The notes: generated by a model from the letters alone, not told the origin. Counted from the first letter of the stretch, positions 18,573 through 28,340 are shown. The stretch is 46,962 bases of DNA from Zelonia costaricensis (GCA_030849075.1 JASAOO010003361.1:1-46962), one strand, 5' to 3'. A program made the numbers and translations.

Positions 18573-21500
18573 TCATCCCGCGCCGACGGCAAAGATGCGG
18601 GGCACCACCACCGCCTCTGGTGTCCGGCATGCTGGCGGCGCCGACGTCGTGTTCACCTGGCGCCGCCGACGCCGCCAGAAGTCGTACGCGGCCCTCACCC
18701 GTGCCTCGCTGTACTCGTCACTGCCCTCGACCGGTGCTCCGGCTGCGGAAGTAGTGCCCCCTTCGCCTGAGCTCTGCTCCGCACTCTTGTCACCAGTACC
18801 GTCACGGCCCACCGGCTTCTCCAAGCCGCTCGGGAGCTGCTCCGCCCGCTCCACCGGGAACGGCACGCCGACGGCGAGGAAGGCGAAGGTGCCGCGGCTG
18901 AGGTTGCGGTCCGTGACGACGCCAGCCGGCGGGGTGCGCGTGCCGGGCGCCACGTAGCGCGACGTCGCGAAGGTGCAGCCGGCCCGCCCCCTCCCGCTGC
19001 CGTCCCCGTCAACGTCGCTTTCCCTCGCGGCCGCGGCGGCCAGCGGTGGCAAGCCCGAGTTGGCTAGCGCCCACGCTGGGGTGGGCACAAAGGCACCCGC
19101 CCTGTCCGCTCCCGCGGCGGCTTCGGCGGCGTGTGCGGGGGCAGTCGCGAGGTCGTAGAGCGGGTCGCGCCAGTACAGCTCCCGCTCCTCCATCGAGGCG
19201 AAGAGGCGGCGCACAGCCTCCGTCTGGGCACCGTCGGCGGGCTTCACCGCCGCGGCCTCGAGGCTGTGGTCCATCGCCACGGCGCCAGGGAGGCGCACCA
19301 GCTGCGGCACCAGCACGCCAATGAGGGGCGCCCAGTCCGGTGCCGCGCCGCTCACGACGCACCGCGGCCGCTCCTCCGTAACGTGCAGAAGGCCGAGGCG
19401 GTCGTAGCTGCGCCGCGCGCTGGCAAACACGTCGCCGCCGGTGTGCTCGCAGTACGTCTGCTGCGGGATGTCGCAAAGGCCGAGGCGACGCAGCGGGTGC
19501 GGCACCATCGCTGGCAACGCCCGTGGGGTGGGGAAGAGGCGGGGCACGGCGGGCAGGACGCGGGCGTTGCGCAGCGCGATGGCGGCGGAGAGGGTGAGCG
19601 ACTCCAGCGTGCTCTGCGCTGCGGCGCTGGCCGGGTTCGTGCTCGTTGCTTCGGCGCCGGTGTCTTCGTTCAGCGAAACCGCCTCACTCGCGCCCCTGCC
19701 ACCGGGTGCTGACGACGACGTTGACGGATCTGCCACCTCGCCGTCCACGTTCCTGTGCTGGTGGTGCTGCTGCTGCGCAGGGCTCGGTGCGACGTCGAAG
19801 AAGTCCTCCAGCAACGCAGCAGCGGCGTTGGCAGCGGTTTGGAGGTTGGACCGAGGCGTGCGGACTTGCGACACCTGCGACAACGACGACGACGGGGTGC
19901 GCTGCATCGAGACTGGCGGCGTTGCCCCCGTCACTCCCGGAACGGCAGAGGGAAAGGCCGTCATACCGGGGGCTGCTGCAGCTGTTCCTGCCTGGCTTCC
20001 CACCGCTGCCACCCCAAGCCGCGCTCGTGACGCGTCGAGGCCGCGTACGGCGGGCCGCTTGTATGGCAGGAGGAGCGGGCGTATCTGCTGCCACACCCGC
20101 TTCGCCGCCAGCTCCTTCGCGAGCGGGATCGCCGTGGACACGAGCGCGCGGGCGAGGTTTAGCGCAATGAGGTCGTAGATCTCGGTGAGGCAGTGTTGAA
20201 TGATCCCGACGAGCTGCGCCTCGCGCGCACCGTTCGTCTCCACGTACTCCACGTCGTCCTGCAGCATCGGGATCATGCGGTAGAGGTGCACGTGCAGCTC
20301 CCCAAGCAGCGCCTCCACAATGTCGGCCTTCATCTTCCCGCTGGCGAGACGCGACAGGGAGGCACGCGGCAACAGCTGCGACAGCTTCAGTGTGTCGAAC
20401 ACGAAGTCCAGGTTTAGGTTCATCTCACACGCATCTCGCATGCAGGAAAACGTGGCCTGCCGCTCGCTGTAGAGCCACTGCTGATCCGGGAAGAGGAGCA
20501 TGATGCGGAGGGCCGAGTTGGTGCCCCAGCACGTGTCGCCGAAGTACTCGAGACTTTGGAAGGCAATGCTGCGGCCGCGCCCTAAGCCAACCAGAGTCGA
20601 GGGCACGTCTGGCAGCTCCATGGCGGAGAAGGACAGGTCGATGATGCCGGCGTGTCGGAGGCTGTGGAGAATGTCACCCAGCCTCTCCGCGCGCTTCTCG
20701 ATCGACCAGCGCGGGCTTGACAACTCGTGAATGCGAGGGAAGGCCGGGTGCTTGTACAGGATGTCGGCCCAGACCGTCGCGATGTCATCCACCGGGTAGC
20801 CGCGGATAAGCAGCAGCGTCAGCGTGTCCAGGGCAACCTCACGCAGGTGGTGGCACGTGTTATTGGACCGCTCCACAGCTTGCAAGTGCTGTCGCGGCCC
20901 ACGGAGCACATCGATGCTGCCGCCACAGAGGCGACACGTCAGCGCCGCGGCCTCGCCCACTGCCCCAGGCGCGGCAGCGCCCCCACCGCCACCACCACCG
21001 CCCCCGCCCCCGTACCCAGAGGCTGCCGGGCCACCGCCCCACGCCGCGTCAGCGCCATACCGCGCTCCCGATGACCACGGCGGCCGCGACCCACCACCAG
21101 AGCGCCCCCCACCGTACCCGCCGTCCCCGGCGTCACCGTCCACATCGTCGTCGACGCCGCCGCCGCCGGAAGTGTAGCCCACGCCCGCGCCGCTTGCGTG
21201 CGAGTCCAGCTCTGGAAAGTAGAAATGGAGCGCGAGGGGTGCGGGCAGCGTGCGCATCGGCTGCATGAAGCAGAAGCGCACTCGCGGTGGCCCATTCAAG
21301 TCGTTCGGCTCGTAGTACGGCAGCTGGTCCAGCGGGAAGTCGGGTGGGGGGAGGGGTTGACGGTGCACGCGCAGGGCCTCCTCGACGAGGGACGGCGAGC
21401 CGACACCGATGGCACCAGAGCTGGTCGTGGCCAAGGTGAGGTTCGGGTCCGGCACGTAGGTGCGCGCGACAGACCCCGGCAGCGTCGCCGCGCTGTTTGC

Positions 21501-21653
21501 GCCGCGGTGCCGCGAGCTGATCGTGACGCGCGCCCCCGTCCGGAAGGAACCGAAGGACTCAGAGTGGGCGACGGCAACGGGCGTGAGGGCCCGCAGGAGC
21601 CTGGTGGAGTGCAGCGGTGCCGCGGCTGCAAGGTGTACGGAGGAGGAGAGCAT
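18573..21653 (-). CDS. KREN1: KREN1-like RNA-editing endonuclease (U1-like zinc finger and RNase III)
   Basis: Protein of 1026 residues, from an Arg/Ser/Ala-rich presumed mitochondrial presequence (starting MLSSSVHL) to a basic C-terminus. A U1-like zinc finger starts with CxxC at 240/243, followed by a paired-His segment ending in CHHL. The RNase III domain follows: LEYFGD supplies E369 and D373, and KADIVEALLGEL supplies D444 and E447. These are the four metal-binding acidic residues of a competent RNase III, with the standard spacings of 4 and 3. Zinc finger plus catalytic RNase III is the layout of the mitochondrial editosome endonucleases KREN1-3, which cut pre-mRNA at guide-RNA mismatches. 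I prefer KREN1 because of its size and because NSF lies in the same block, recalled from trypanosome synteny and not checked. Gly/Pro-rich inserts and a long C-terminal extension of unknown role are present. Alternatives are KREN2, KREN3 or mRPN1. Confidence 0.82.
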   Translation of the reverse strand: MLSSSVHLAAAAPLHSTRLLRALTPVAVAHSESFGSFRTGARVTISSRHRGANSAATLPGSVARTYVPDPNLTLATTSSGAIGVGSPSLVEEALRVHRQPLPPPDFPLDQLPYYEPNDLNGPPRVRFCFMQPMRTLPAPLALHFYFPELDSHASGAGVGYTSGGGGVDDDVDGDAGDGGYGGGRSGGGSRPPWSSGARYGADAAWGGGPAASGYGGGGGGGGGGGAAAPGAVGEAAALTCRLCGGSIDVLRGPRQHLQAVERSNNTCHHLREVALDTLTLLLIRGYPVDDIATVWADILYKHPAFPRIHELSSPRWSIEKRAERLGDILHSLRHAGIIDLSFSAMELPDVPSTLVGLGRGRSIAFQSLEYFGDTCWGTNSALRIMLLFPDQQWLYSERQATFSCMRDACEMNLNLDFVFDTLKLSQLLPRASLSRLASGKMKADIVEALLGELHVHLYRMIPMLQDDVEYVETNGAREAQLVGIIQHCLTEIYDLIALNLARALVSTAIPLAKELAAKRVWQQIRPLLLPYKRPAVRGLDASRARLGVAAVGSQAGTAAAAPGMTAFPSAVPGVTGATPPVSMQRTPSSSLSQVSQVRTPRSNLQTAANAAAALLEDFFDVAPSPAQQQHHQHRNVDGEVADPSTSSSAPGGRGASEAVSLNEDTGAEATSTNPASAAAQSTLESLTLSAAIALRNARVLPAVPRLFPTPRALPAMVPHPLRRLGLCDIPQQTYCEHTGGDVFASARRSYDRLGLLHVTEERPRCVVSGAAPDWAPLIGVLVPQLVRLPGAVAMDHSLEAAAVKPADGAQTEAVRRLFASMEERELYWRDPLYDLATAPAHAAEAAAGADRAGAFVPTPAWALANSGLPPLAAAAARESDVDGDGSGRGRAGCTFATSRYVAPGTRTPPAGVVTDRNLSRGTFAFLAVGVPFPVERAEQLPSGLEKPVGRDGTGDKSAEQSSGEGGTTSAAGAPVEGSDEYSEARVRAAYDFWRRRRRQVNTTSAPPACRTPEAVVVPRIFAVGAG

Positions 21654-22652
21654 GGCCGCTTTATGGCGTGTGTGTGTGTGTATGAAAGTGGTAGTGGCGG
21701 GGGGGGGTGAGGGTACCCGTTGGTGACGCGTACCGGTAAAGGTCCCACTTGGGGACGGCAAAGACGGACTCACTTCCTGCTAGACGGCGGCACACAGACG
21801 CACACGCCACGCACGCCGCACTCGAGGCGACAAAAGCGAGTAACGCGTCGCAAACCGCCAGCGCACGGATGCTGCAGCGCACAGGTGCGACGTGCGTCGT
21901 CAGCGTCGCGTGTTCTGCTGGAGCGGCGGAGCAGTGCGGTGGTACGCGAAGTGCACAGATGGAACAGGAGTGGGGAAAGACAGAGAGAGACAGGAGGGGG
22001 GGGGGAGGGGAGCGGGTGGTGAAGACGGTTGTCGGAGGCATGAGGGAGGGCGCGCTTCGACAACCCGGCTTAGGGGTACGCACTTCAACTTCCTGCGCCG
22101 CAGGTGCAGAGCTGCTTCCACACTTGCGAGAGAGGGAGGGAAAGGGGACGCAGGGGGGGGGTTCCCACACCGCCCCGTCGCCGACAACTGTGCCGCGCGA
22201 GTTGGAGGCTTTCCCTCTCCCTTCTTTGTCTTCGTTGCGTGTTTTAATGGTGCACTCTCACGCGACACGGCGCGTGCGGCTCGCAGTCCGCTTGAGAGCC
22301 GCGGCGCCGCCGTGCCTCTTCGTGTTCCAGTTTCGCTGCATCAAACGCGCCGAGCTTTTTCTTTCCGCTACAGAAGAAGTCGGGGAAGGAGGGGGGGAGG
22401 GGGGACTTGGGAGTTGGGAGCAGCTGTGGTGGTGAATGGAGGGAGGACGAGGAGGAGGAGCAAGGTGCTGGAGGTGTCGGGTGTTGTATTGGCACGCCTA
22501 CGAAGCGGCACGGTATCCGCGCCTTCCCCCATTCCCGGGAAGGAGGCCGGAGGGGGGGGGGCGAAAGCGAAGCGAGAACGCACAGGGGGGAGAGAGAGAG
22601 GGAGAGCAGCTTTGCAAGGAAAGCGAGGAGGCGGTTTCCACAGGGATCGCGC
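21654..22652. other. Intergenic spacer: Elf1-A 3'UTR and KREN1-like 5' region
   Basis: No gene seen. It has several plus-strand G runs of 9-10 bases (near 21699-21708, 21995-22005, 22151-22160, 22552-22561), which are C runs in RNA sense, and a GT repeat just before the KREN1-like start. Confidence 0.7.
21659..21720 (-). promoter_or_regulatory. Predicted trans-splice acceptor of the KREN1-like gene
   Basis: In RNA sense a C-rich tract with a C9-10 run leads into a (CA)7 repeat (plus-strand GT at 21667-21681) and then to the first AG at 21659-21660. That would leave a 5-base leader before the ATG at 21653, so an upstream acceptor remains possible. Confidence 0.35.
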
Positions 22653-23537
22653 TCAGTCAGCATCCGCGAAGAAGTCCGCAATGTCGACCTCATCCACACC
22701 ACCGTCCATGACCTCCTCCTCTCCCTCTGCGTTGGGGGCATCGTCCCCCGACACCGCTGCATCTTCGGCGTCACCCGCCGAGCCGCGCGCCTCGGCCTCA
22801 CCGTCCGCGTCACCGCCCTCCGCATCCCCCGCACCGTCGTCGCCGATGCCAGGCCCCTCGTCGCCGTAGAGCAGCGCGTCGTTCATTAAGCCCGTGTCGG
22901 CGTGCAGCTCGATGCCGCTGAACAGGCCGTCGTCCCCGCCGCCGGCTTCCCACCGCGACCGCTGCGCCGCCGCCTGCGCATCGACGTCCTCGCCTGGCCG
23001 CTTGCGAGCCGCAGCCCCGCCTGGCGCGACCCCCGACGAAGCGCCGAGTGCCTCTGCGGCGGTACCGCTGTCGCCGTGCACCGCGTCGTCAGCGTCGCCC
23101 TGATGCAGGCGGAGCAGCGCGGTGTACTGCTCGTTGAAGCGGAAGAAGATATCCGCCTTGTTCTCCAGCGACGGCACGTAGCTCTGCACGCTTGGGTACG
23201 GCAGATCCTCCGGCACGGGCCGCAGCGAGGAACAGTACGTACACCACACCGTGCCCTGGCGCGCACGTGGGTTGAGGGTGACGCGAATGGTGTTCTTCGA
23301 GTCGCACACCGGGCAGTCGAAGGTGCGCAGGGCGTGGATGCCGTGCACGTTGGCGTTCTGGTGATACTTGCGGGCGTCGTAGCCGTGCTCCTTTGCTTTG
23401 CCCTTGCCGCTGCCGCTTCCGCCCGTCTCGCCGCGGGCCTTGCGACTGGCGAAGTTACCGCGCCGTGCGCCTGCGTCGCTGTTTGCGTGTGACATGACCG
23501 ACTTCAACTTCCCGAGTGCGTGTCGGCGTATTCTCAT
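22653..23537 (-). CDS. ELF1: Elf1-type zinc-ribbon transcription elongation factor, paralogue A
   Basis: Protein of 294 residues (280 if translation starts at the second ATG, 23495). A basic N-terminus precedes an Elf1/ELOF1 zinc ribbon: CxxC at 75/78 (FDCPVCD) and CxxC at 99/102 (VWCTYCSS), separated by the same 20-residue spacing as in human and yeast Elf1. The downstream block with DIFFRFNEQYTALLRLH matches the end of the Elf1 fold. The family travels with RNA polymerase II and stabilises the transcribing nucleosome complex. The remaining 150 residues are an Ala/Gly/Asp-rich, mostly acidic extension ending in DIADFFADAD, absent from the 83-residue human protein. A second Elf1 gene lies immediately upstream. 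The start is uncertain because an AG at 23533-23534 falls inside the first ATG codon pair. Confidence 0.85.
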   Translation of the reverse strand: MRIRRHALGKLKSVMSHANSDAGARRGNFASRKARGETGGSGSGKGKAKEHGYDARKYHQNANVHGIHALRTFDCPVCDSKNTIRVTLNPRARQGTVWCTYCSSLRPVPEDLPYPSVQSYVPSLENKADIFFRFNEQYTALLRLHQGDADDAVHGDSGTAAEALGASSGVAPGGAAARKRPGEDVDAQAAAQRSRWEAGGGDDGLFSGIELHADTGLMNDALLYGDEGPGIGDDGAGDAEGGDADGEAEARGSAGDAEDAAVSGDDAPNAEGEEEVMDGGVDEVDIADFFADAD

Positions 23538-24500
23538 CGATGCGGGTAGGGAGGTGGGGGGGGGGGGGACGAGAGCGAGGGAAAGTAGAAGCGGGAGCGT
23601 GAGGGATGGAGGCGGCCGCACACGTGGTGGCGGAGCGCGTGAGGGAGCACTCAGCAGCAGTGAAGGCTCGTGGCGCATGGCGGTCAGCAACGACGACAAC
23701 AACAACAAAAAGAAAAGGGCGAGGGCGGTGTGGCCGAGGACGCCGCCGCGGTGCTGCGCGCCCTTTCTTCGCCGCACTGAGGGGGGGGCCGTGCCGCACA
23801 CGCACACCGCGCCGGGGTTTCCATGCGTCGCCGTGAACAGCTACGGTGCAGCGCCCTCGCGAGACGTGCGCCACCGTTGGCGCGCGCGTGATGAGCGTCG
23901 CCTCGTCCCGATTTGGCAAGAGATCACCGCGGCTGAGTTGCCTTGTGTTGTGTTTTCGTTGAAGAGATGCGTCTTCTTTCTTTTCGTTTGTTCGTTTCAC
24001 GTTCAAGCATCACGTCGCCGTGGAGAGGGAGGGAGGGAGGGTATGGGTGTGTGCAGAGGGGGGGGGGGAGGAGGAGGAGAGGAGCACGAGGCTGACACAC
24101 GTGTGTGTGAGTGTGTGTCAGCCTGTGTGTGGTGTAGGGCAGTACGGCAAGAGAAAGCGAAGAGACGCGTGGGCTACTGCGTTTCCCGCTGCCGCCTGTG
24201 CTCCTGCGCCGTCCTACAACGCACTAGACGCTACGTGAGAGTGCACGTAAAGCACACCTCTTCGTACGCGCCTCTGCGCCTGCGACTTTGCCTACCCCTT
24301 CCCCTCAAACATGGCCCTCAACATAGCAAGCACCGGACAGCACTTTGTCCCCCACTCGAAGGCAGATAGGAGAGCACAGCACAACGTCACGAACGAGAGT
24401 CTGCGGCTTCCCGTCGGCCATGCCTCGGGCCCACAGCACACGCAGACAAGCAAACACGACCACCAAGACGGACGCAACAACAACGCCATCCCTCCACACT
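23538..24500. other. Intergenic spacer between the two Elf1 genes
   Basis: No gene seen. It includes a G13 run at 23556-23568 and a G12 run near 24057-24068 (pyrimidine tracts in RNA sense), an AAC/AAAAG-rich stretch at 23695-23718 that is a U-rich tract in RNA sense, and imperfect GT repeats at 24102-24132. Confidence 0.7.
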
Positions 24501-25154
24501 TCACTGGAAGAGCTGGTCGTACTCGTTGTCGTCGTCCTCGCCGCTGTGCACCTCGGGCCGCGGCGCGAAGTAGTGCGCCGCGGCCCCTTCCGCCTCGCCC
24601 TCGAAGTCGTCGCCCAGCTCAATCGTACCCGACGCCGCGGCACCGCCGGGGATGCCGCCTGGCATGGCCAGCTTGCGCTGCAGCTCGCCCAGCGACCCCA
24701 CGTGACGGCCGCCACCCGCCGCGGAGGACGGCGAAGCAGCAGCAGCGGTGCGCCGCTGGTCCGCGGCAGCGGGGGCGGCTGTGACGAGCGCCTCCTCGGG
24801 CCCCGCGGCGCCGCCGCGGCTGCCAAGGTCGAAGTCGACGGCGCCCGTGCTGCTGCGGCGTGCCTCACGCCCGAGCTCGACCTGCTGCAGGTCGGCGTGA
24901 TCCTGCTGGATGAGGGCCTCGTGGAAGCGGAAGAAGACATCCACCGGCTTCTCCAGCCGCAGCACGTTCCACCGCTTCGTTCCCCCCGCGCCGCACACGC
25001 GGCACCGCACCGTCGCGTCACTCGTCGCGCGGAAGAGCTTGACGACGATGGCGGCCTTGGTATCGCACAGGGGGCAGTCGAAGCGGACCGGGATCTTGTA
25101 CTTGCTCTCCTTCTTCACCGGCCCATTGTTGGACTTCTTGCGCTTGCCACCCAT
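24501..25154 (-). CDS. Elf1-type zinc-ribbon transcription elongation factor, paralogue B
   Basis: Protein of 217 residues starting MGGKRKKSNNG, very like the MGRRKSKRK start of canonical Elf1. The zinc ribbon has CxxC at 27/30 (FDCPLCD) and CxxC at 51/54 (CRVCG), again with the 20-residue gap of the family. The block PVDVFFRFHEALIQQDHADLQ matches the corresponding block of paralogue A (DIFFRFNEQYTALL). Length and position of the ribbon make this the more canonical of the two. The C-terminal half is Ala/Gly/Pro-rich and turns acidic, ending in EDDDNEYDQLFQ. The upstream open frame has no supporting start: a pyrimidine tract runs right up to this ATG. Likely nuclear, acting with RNA polymerase II on polycistronic units; this is family knowledge and has not been shown here. 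Confidence 0.87.
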   Translation of the reverse strand: MGGKRKKSNNGPVKKESKYKIPVRFDCPLCDTKAAIVVKLFRATSDATVRCRVCGAGGTKRWNVLRLEKPVDVFFRFHEALIQQDHADLQQVELGREARRSSTGAVDFDLGSRGGAAGPEEALVTAAPAAADQRRTAAAASPSSAAGGGRHVGSLGELQRKLAMPGGIPGGAAASGTIELGDDFEGEAEGAAAHYFAPRPEVHSGEDDDNEYDQLFQ

Positions 25155-26045
25155 GGTCGAGGGAGGGGGGGGAGGGGAAGACGAAAGCAACGGGACAGAC
25201 GCGAAGCGGCGGTGCGCTCGAGGAAAACTTAATTGCAGCCTGTGGGGGTGGGCGGGTGCGAGTGAGGCTGCACGAGTAAGATTGAATTCTAATCGGTAGA
25301 GAGGGAGGGGGAGGGGGAGGGGAGGGGAGGGGGGGTACACAGGGGCGAAGGCGTGCGTCGAACGCAGTGGCAGCGAGGGAGAGATAGAGCTTGATTAGGC
25401 GAGAGTCAGCGCCGAGGGTCGAGTAGAGGGAAAAAAAAATTGACTCACACCCCCACGCCGATGAGCTGCGCTACAAGAGCGGAGGGTGGGGGGAGGTGCG
25501 CTTCGAGGAGCAGCTCAACCCAGGGTAAGCTGCCGCCGCCGTCCTGCACGCTTCCCTCCCCCCCCCTCATCCCTTTCGTGTTTCCGGGTTCCACGTCGCC
25601 GAGTGTTGCCGCGCTCCAGCGACGCAAAGACGATGTCGTCGCGTACCGCACCCGCGGACCGCACCGCAGTTCTCTGGGTTCGCCGTCGCCGACGCTCCGT
25701 TTCTCTTCCTTCGTTGTGCCACGTTGTCTTTGCCTTATCCGTAGGGTTGCCGTGAGCTGCGGCATCGTTAGTCCGCAGCGCTGTAGTGTTAACCGAGACT
25801 CGCCTTATACGTGCAAAGGAGATTTAGCAAAAAGGGGTGCAGCGGGGCTTTGGTGCGTGTGCGGGTGTGCCAGTCTGCGTGTATCCGTGTGCCGGTTGCG
25901 AGTGGATCGGGCTGGGGATGCGCCAGAAACAACTCAAGACGGATGCCGAGCCGCCCCAACTGCCCCACACTTTCCCCTCACGCGCGGGTCTGCAGTGGAG
26001 GAGGGGGGGGGGGGCAAAGAGCTCACCGATGCCGCTGGCGGACAG
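25155..26045. other. Intergenic spacer: helicase 3'UTR and Elf1-B 5' region
   Basis: No gene seen. It contains G runs near 25318-25333 and 26003-26014, a C9 run at 25558-25566, an A9 run near 25430-25439, and a possible CACAG acceptor near 25246 for Elf1-B. Confidence 0.65.
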
Positions 26046-28340
26046 TCACCGGCGTGGCACCGCCGTAGCGGTCGCCGGTGCACCCTTCGCCGACGCAGCA
26101 GTGCGGTGGCGCTTGCGCGACGCGGCCGCCGAGGCAGACGGACATGCAGCCGCCGCGCTCGTCGACGACGAGGACACCGCATTGCTGGTGGTGCCCAGCG
26201 CAGGCGACGCCGAGACCTTTGCCGCGGCCCTCAGCTTCGCCGCTGCGGCTGCGGCAGCGGCAGCAGACTCCAGCACAGAGGCCCACCGGCGCTGTAGCTG
26301 GTGCTGCGACTGCTCGAGGAACTGCCCGGCTTGCGCCACCCACCACTCCGCCGTGCCCTCCACGGGGGCTGCCGCCGCCGCTGCAGGAGCCGCGTCCGCG
26401 GCGACCGCCACAGCAGCGACGCCCTTCTCAGCGGTGCGCGAGCTTGGCGCCTCGGCGAAGCGGAAGAAGCTGCGTTCGTACGAGACGGGCAGTGTGCGGG
26501 AGAGGGACTGGGAGAGGCGCTTGTACAGCGCCACCTCACCGTCCTCCTGCGTTCCGCTTGGACCAGTCTTGCTGAGCAGCAGGTGCACGTGACCCGGCCG
26601 CATCGCGCGCGCGGTGCGCCCGGCGCGGTGCACGTACTGCGACACCGCGTCCGGCGGGTGGTACATCACGACGTGGCCCACGTTCGGGATGTCGATACCG
26701 CGCATCAGGGCATCGGAGGCGACGATGCACGACACACCCTCGCCGTCGACGTCGGTGTGCTGCTCCAGCAGTGCGCGACGCCGCTCCGCCTCGCTCGAGA
26801 GCGTCGTGAACTCCAGCACCGACGGCACGCCTGCGGCGGCGAGGAAGTGGCTCATGACGCGTGCCTCCTCGGCGGTGGCGCAGAAGACGAGAATGCCGGT
26901 GCCAGCCCGCGCCTCCACCGCGGGGTACCCGGCAGCGTCGCCCTCCGACTTCGCCCTTTCTCCGTCATTGCCGCCGCTCCCGCCGCCGTCGGCGTCGTCG
27001 TCCTCCTCCACGCGGTCCGCCCCGGCCCGCTCCCGCGCGGCGGCGATGCGTTGGCGCAGCGCGTGCACCAGCTTCAGCAGCACCGCCGGCCGGTACGTGT
27101 CCTCGACAAACACAACGTGCTCCTGCAGTGTGGGCGGCAGCGCGAACTGCGTGCGCACCACCGTCGAGGGCACCCCCTTCTTCGCCCCTGTCGAACCTGC
27201 CGCCGTCGCTGCGGCCGAGAGGGACGAGGTCAGCGCGGCCTCCTCCGTGCGCTCGGTCCCGTTGCTGTCGAGAACGTAATAGCTGCAGTTGCGCAGCTTC
27301 ACCTGCGAGATGCGCGCGATGCGGGAGGAGAGGGTGGCGGAGCAGAGCACCTTGTGCAGCACCGCACCGGCACCGCTGCGCAGCGCATCCCCAGGGTTCG
27401 TGTCGGTCAACTCCAGTGGCGGGGCCGAGGACGCTGCACCGGTCAGCACCGCCGCCATGCGCTGCCGCTCCCGCTGTTGGCGTCGCTGCTGCTGCTCCAC
27501 CTCCAACTCATATCGCGTGTTGACCTTCTGCACCTGCGAGGCGAAGTTGCCGGCGAGCACCTGATCCGCCTCGTCGATGACGAGCAGGCGCAGGTCGACG
27601 AGGCGGAGGCCGCGGGTGTGGTCGAGGTGATGCAGAAGCCGCTGCGGCGTTGCCACAATCACGTCGACGTTGGAGAAGTAGCGCACCATCGACGTGGCAG
27701 GGCAGTGTGATGAAAGCGCAAAGCGACCACGAACGCCGCCGCTGCTGCCGCTGACGGTACCCCCGTGCTCCTCGTCCCCCTCAGGCTCGTCCTCGACTGC
27801 CTCCTCCTCTTCCTCGTCCTCCGCGCTGTCTGCGTCGCCTCGCACCGCGGTGTGGGGCCCGTCGCGGCGGTCGAAGCACGGGACGACGACACGACGCACG
27901 AGTTCGCCCGCCTCCGCCGCCTCCGCCCGCGCCGCGCCGCCAGCGGATGCCGCGGTCTCGGCAGCGCTGTCTGCGCAGAGGCACGCCACCTTGATGGAGC
28001 TCGGCCGTGTCAGGCGCTGCAGCTCGCGGTACACCTGCTGGCCCAGCGCCTGCGTGGGCACCAGGATGAGGCAGCGCAGCGCGTTGTCGTCGATGCCGCG
28101 CTTAGTGTCCGTGAGCAGGCGAACCAGCGGGATGAGGTAGCAGAGTGTCTTGCCGCTCCCGGTGGGGGCGGTGAGGCTGACGTCGTTGGGCACGCCGCTC
28201 ATGAGCGAGCGTGTGATGGTCGGGATGACGGCCTGCTGCACCGGCAGCGGCTGCGGGTAGCTGAGGATGCGGTGCAGCGGCTCGCTCAGCCACGTTGCCG
28301 GGCCGATGCAGGCCTCCCACGTCGCTGCGAAGGCAGTCAT
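26046..28340 (-). CDS. DEAD-box RNA helicase, DDX51/Dbp6-like
   Basis: Protein of 764 residues with the full DEAD-box set in order: a Q-motif region with PLPVQQAVIP, APTGSGKT (K64), PTQALGQQ, an ATPQRLLHHL block, DEAD at 256-259, SAT at 334-336, GILVFCAT, a VASDALMRGIDIPNVGHVV block, and HRAGRTAR at 571-578. The ASDALMRGIDI form of motif V and the overall layout resemble DDX51/Dbp6, which works in nucleolar large-subunit ribosome assembly. The spacing between motif I and DEAD is about twice the usual because of a Glu-rich insertion (about 160-195). The C-terminus is Ala-rich with basic KRHR clusters. The ATG at 28340 is the first after the acceptor at 28502-28503 and leaves a complete N-terminal core. 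Assignment to the exact subfamily is by eye. Confidence 0.88.
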   Translation of the reverse strand: MTAFAATWEACIGPATWLSEPLHRILSYPQPLPVQQAVIPTITRSLMSGVPNDVSLTAPTGSGKTLCYLIPLVRLLTDTKRGIDDNALRCLILVPTQALGQQVYRELQRLTRPSSIKVACLCADSAAETAASAGGAARAEAAEAGELVRRVVVPCFDRRDGPHTAVRGDADSAEDEEEEEAVEDEPEGDEEHGGTVSGSSGGVRGRFALSSHCPATSMVRYFSNVDVIVATPQRLLHHLDHTRGLRLVDLRLLVIDEADQVLAGNFASQVQKVNTRYELEVEQQQRRQQRERQRMAAVLTGAASSAPPLELTDTNPGDALRSGAGAVLHKVLCSATLSSRIARISQVKLRNCSYYVLDSNGTERTEEAALTSSLSAAATAAGSTGAKKGVPSTVVRTQFALPPTLQEHVVFVEDTYRPAVLLKLVHALRQRIAAARERAGADRVEEDDDADGGGSGGNDGERAKSEGDAAGYPAVEARAGTGILVFCATAEEARVMSHFLAAAGVPSVLEFTTLSSEAERRRALLEQHTDVDGEGVSCIVASDALMRGIDIPNVGHVVMYHPPDAVSQYVHRAGRTARAMRPGHVHLLLSKTGPSGTQEDGEVALYKRLSQSLSRTLPVSYERSFFRFAEAPSSRTAEKGVAAVAVAADAAPAAAAAAPVEGTAEWWVAQAGQFLEQSQHQLQRRWASVLESAAAAAAAAAKLRAAAKVSASPALGTTSNAVSSSSTSAAAACPSASAAASRKRHRTAASAKGAPATATAVPRR

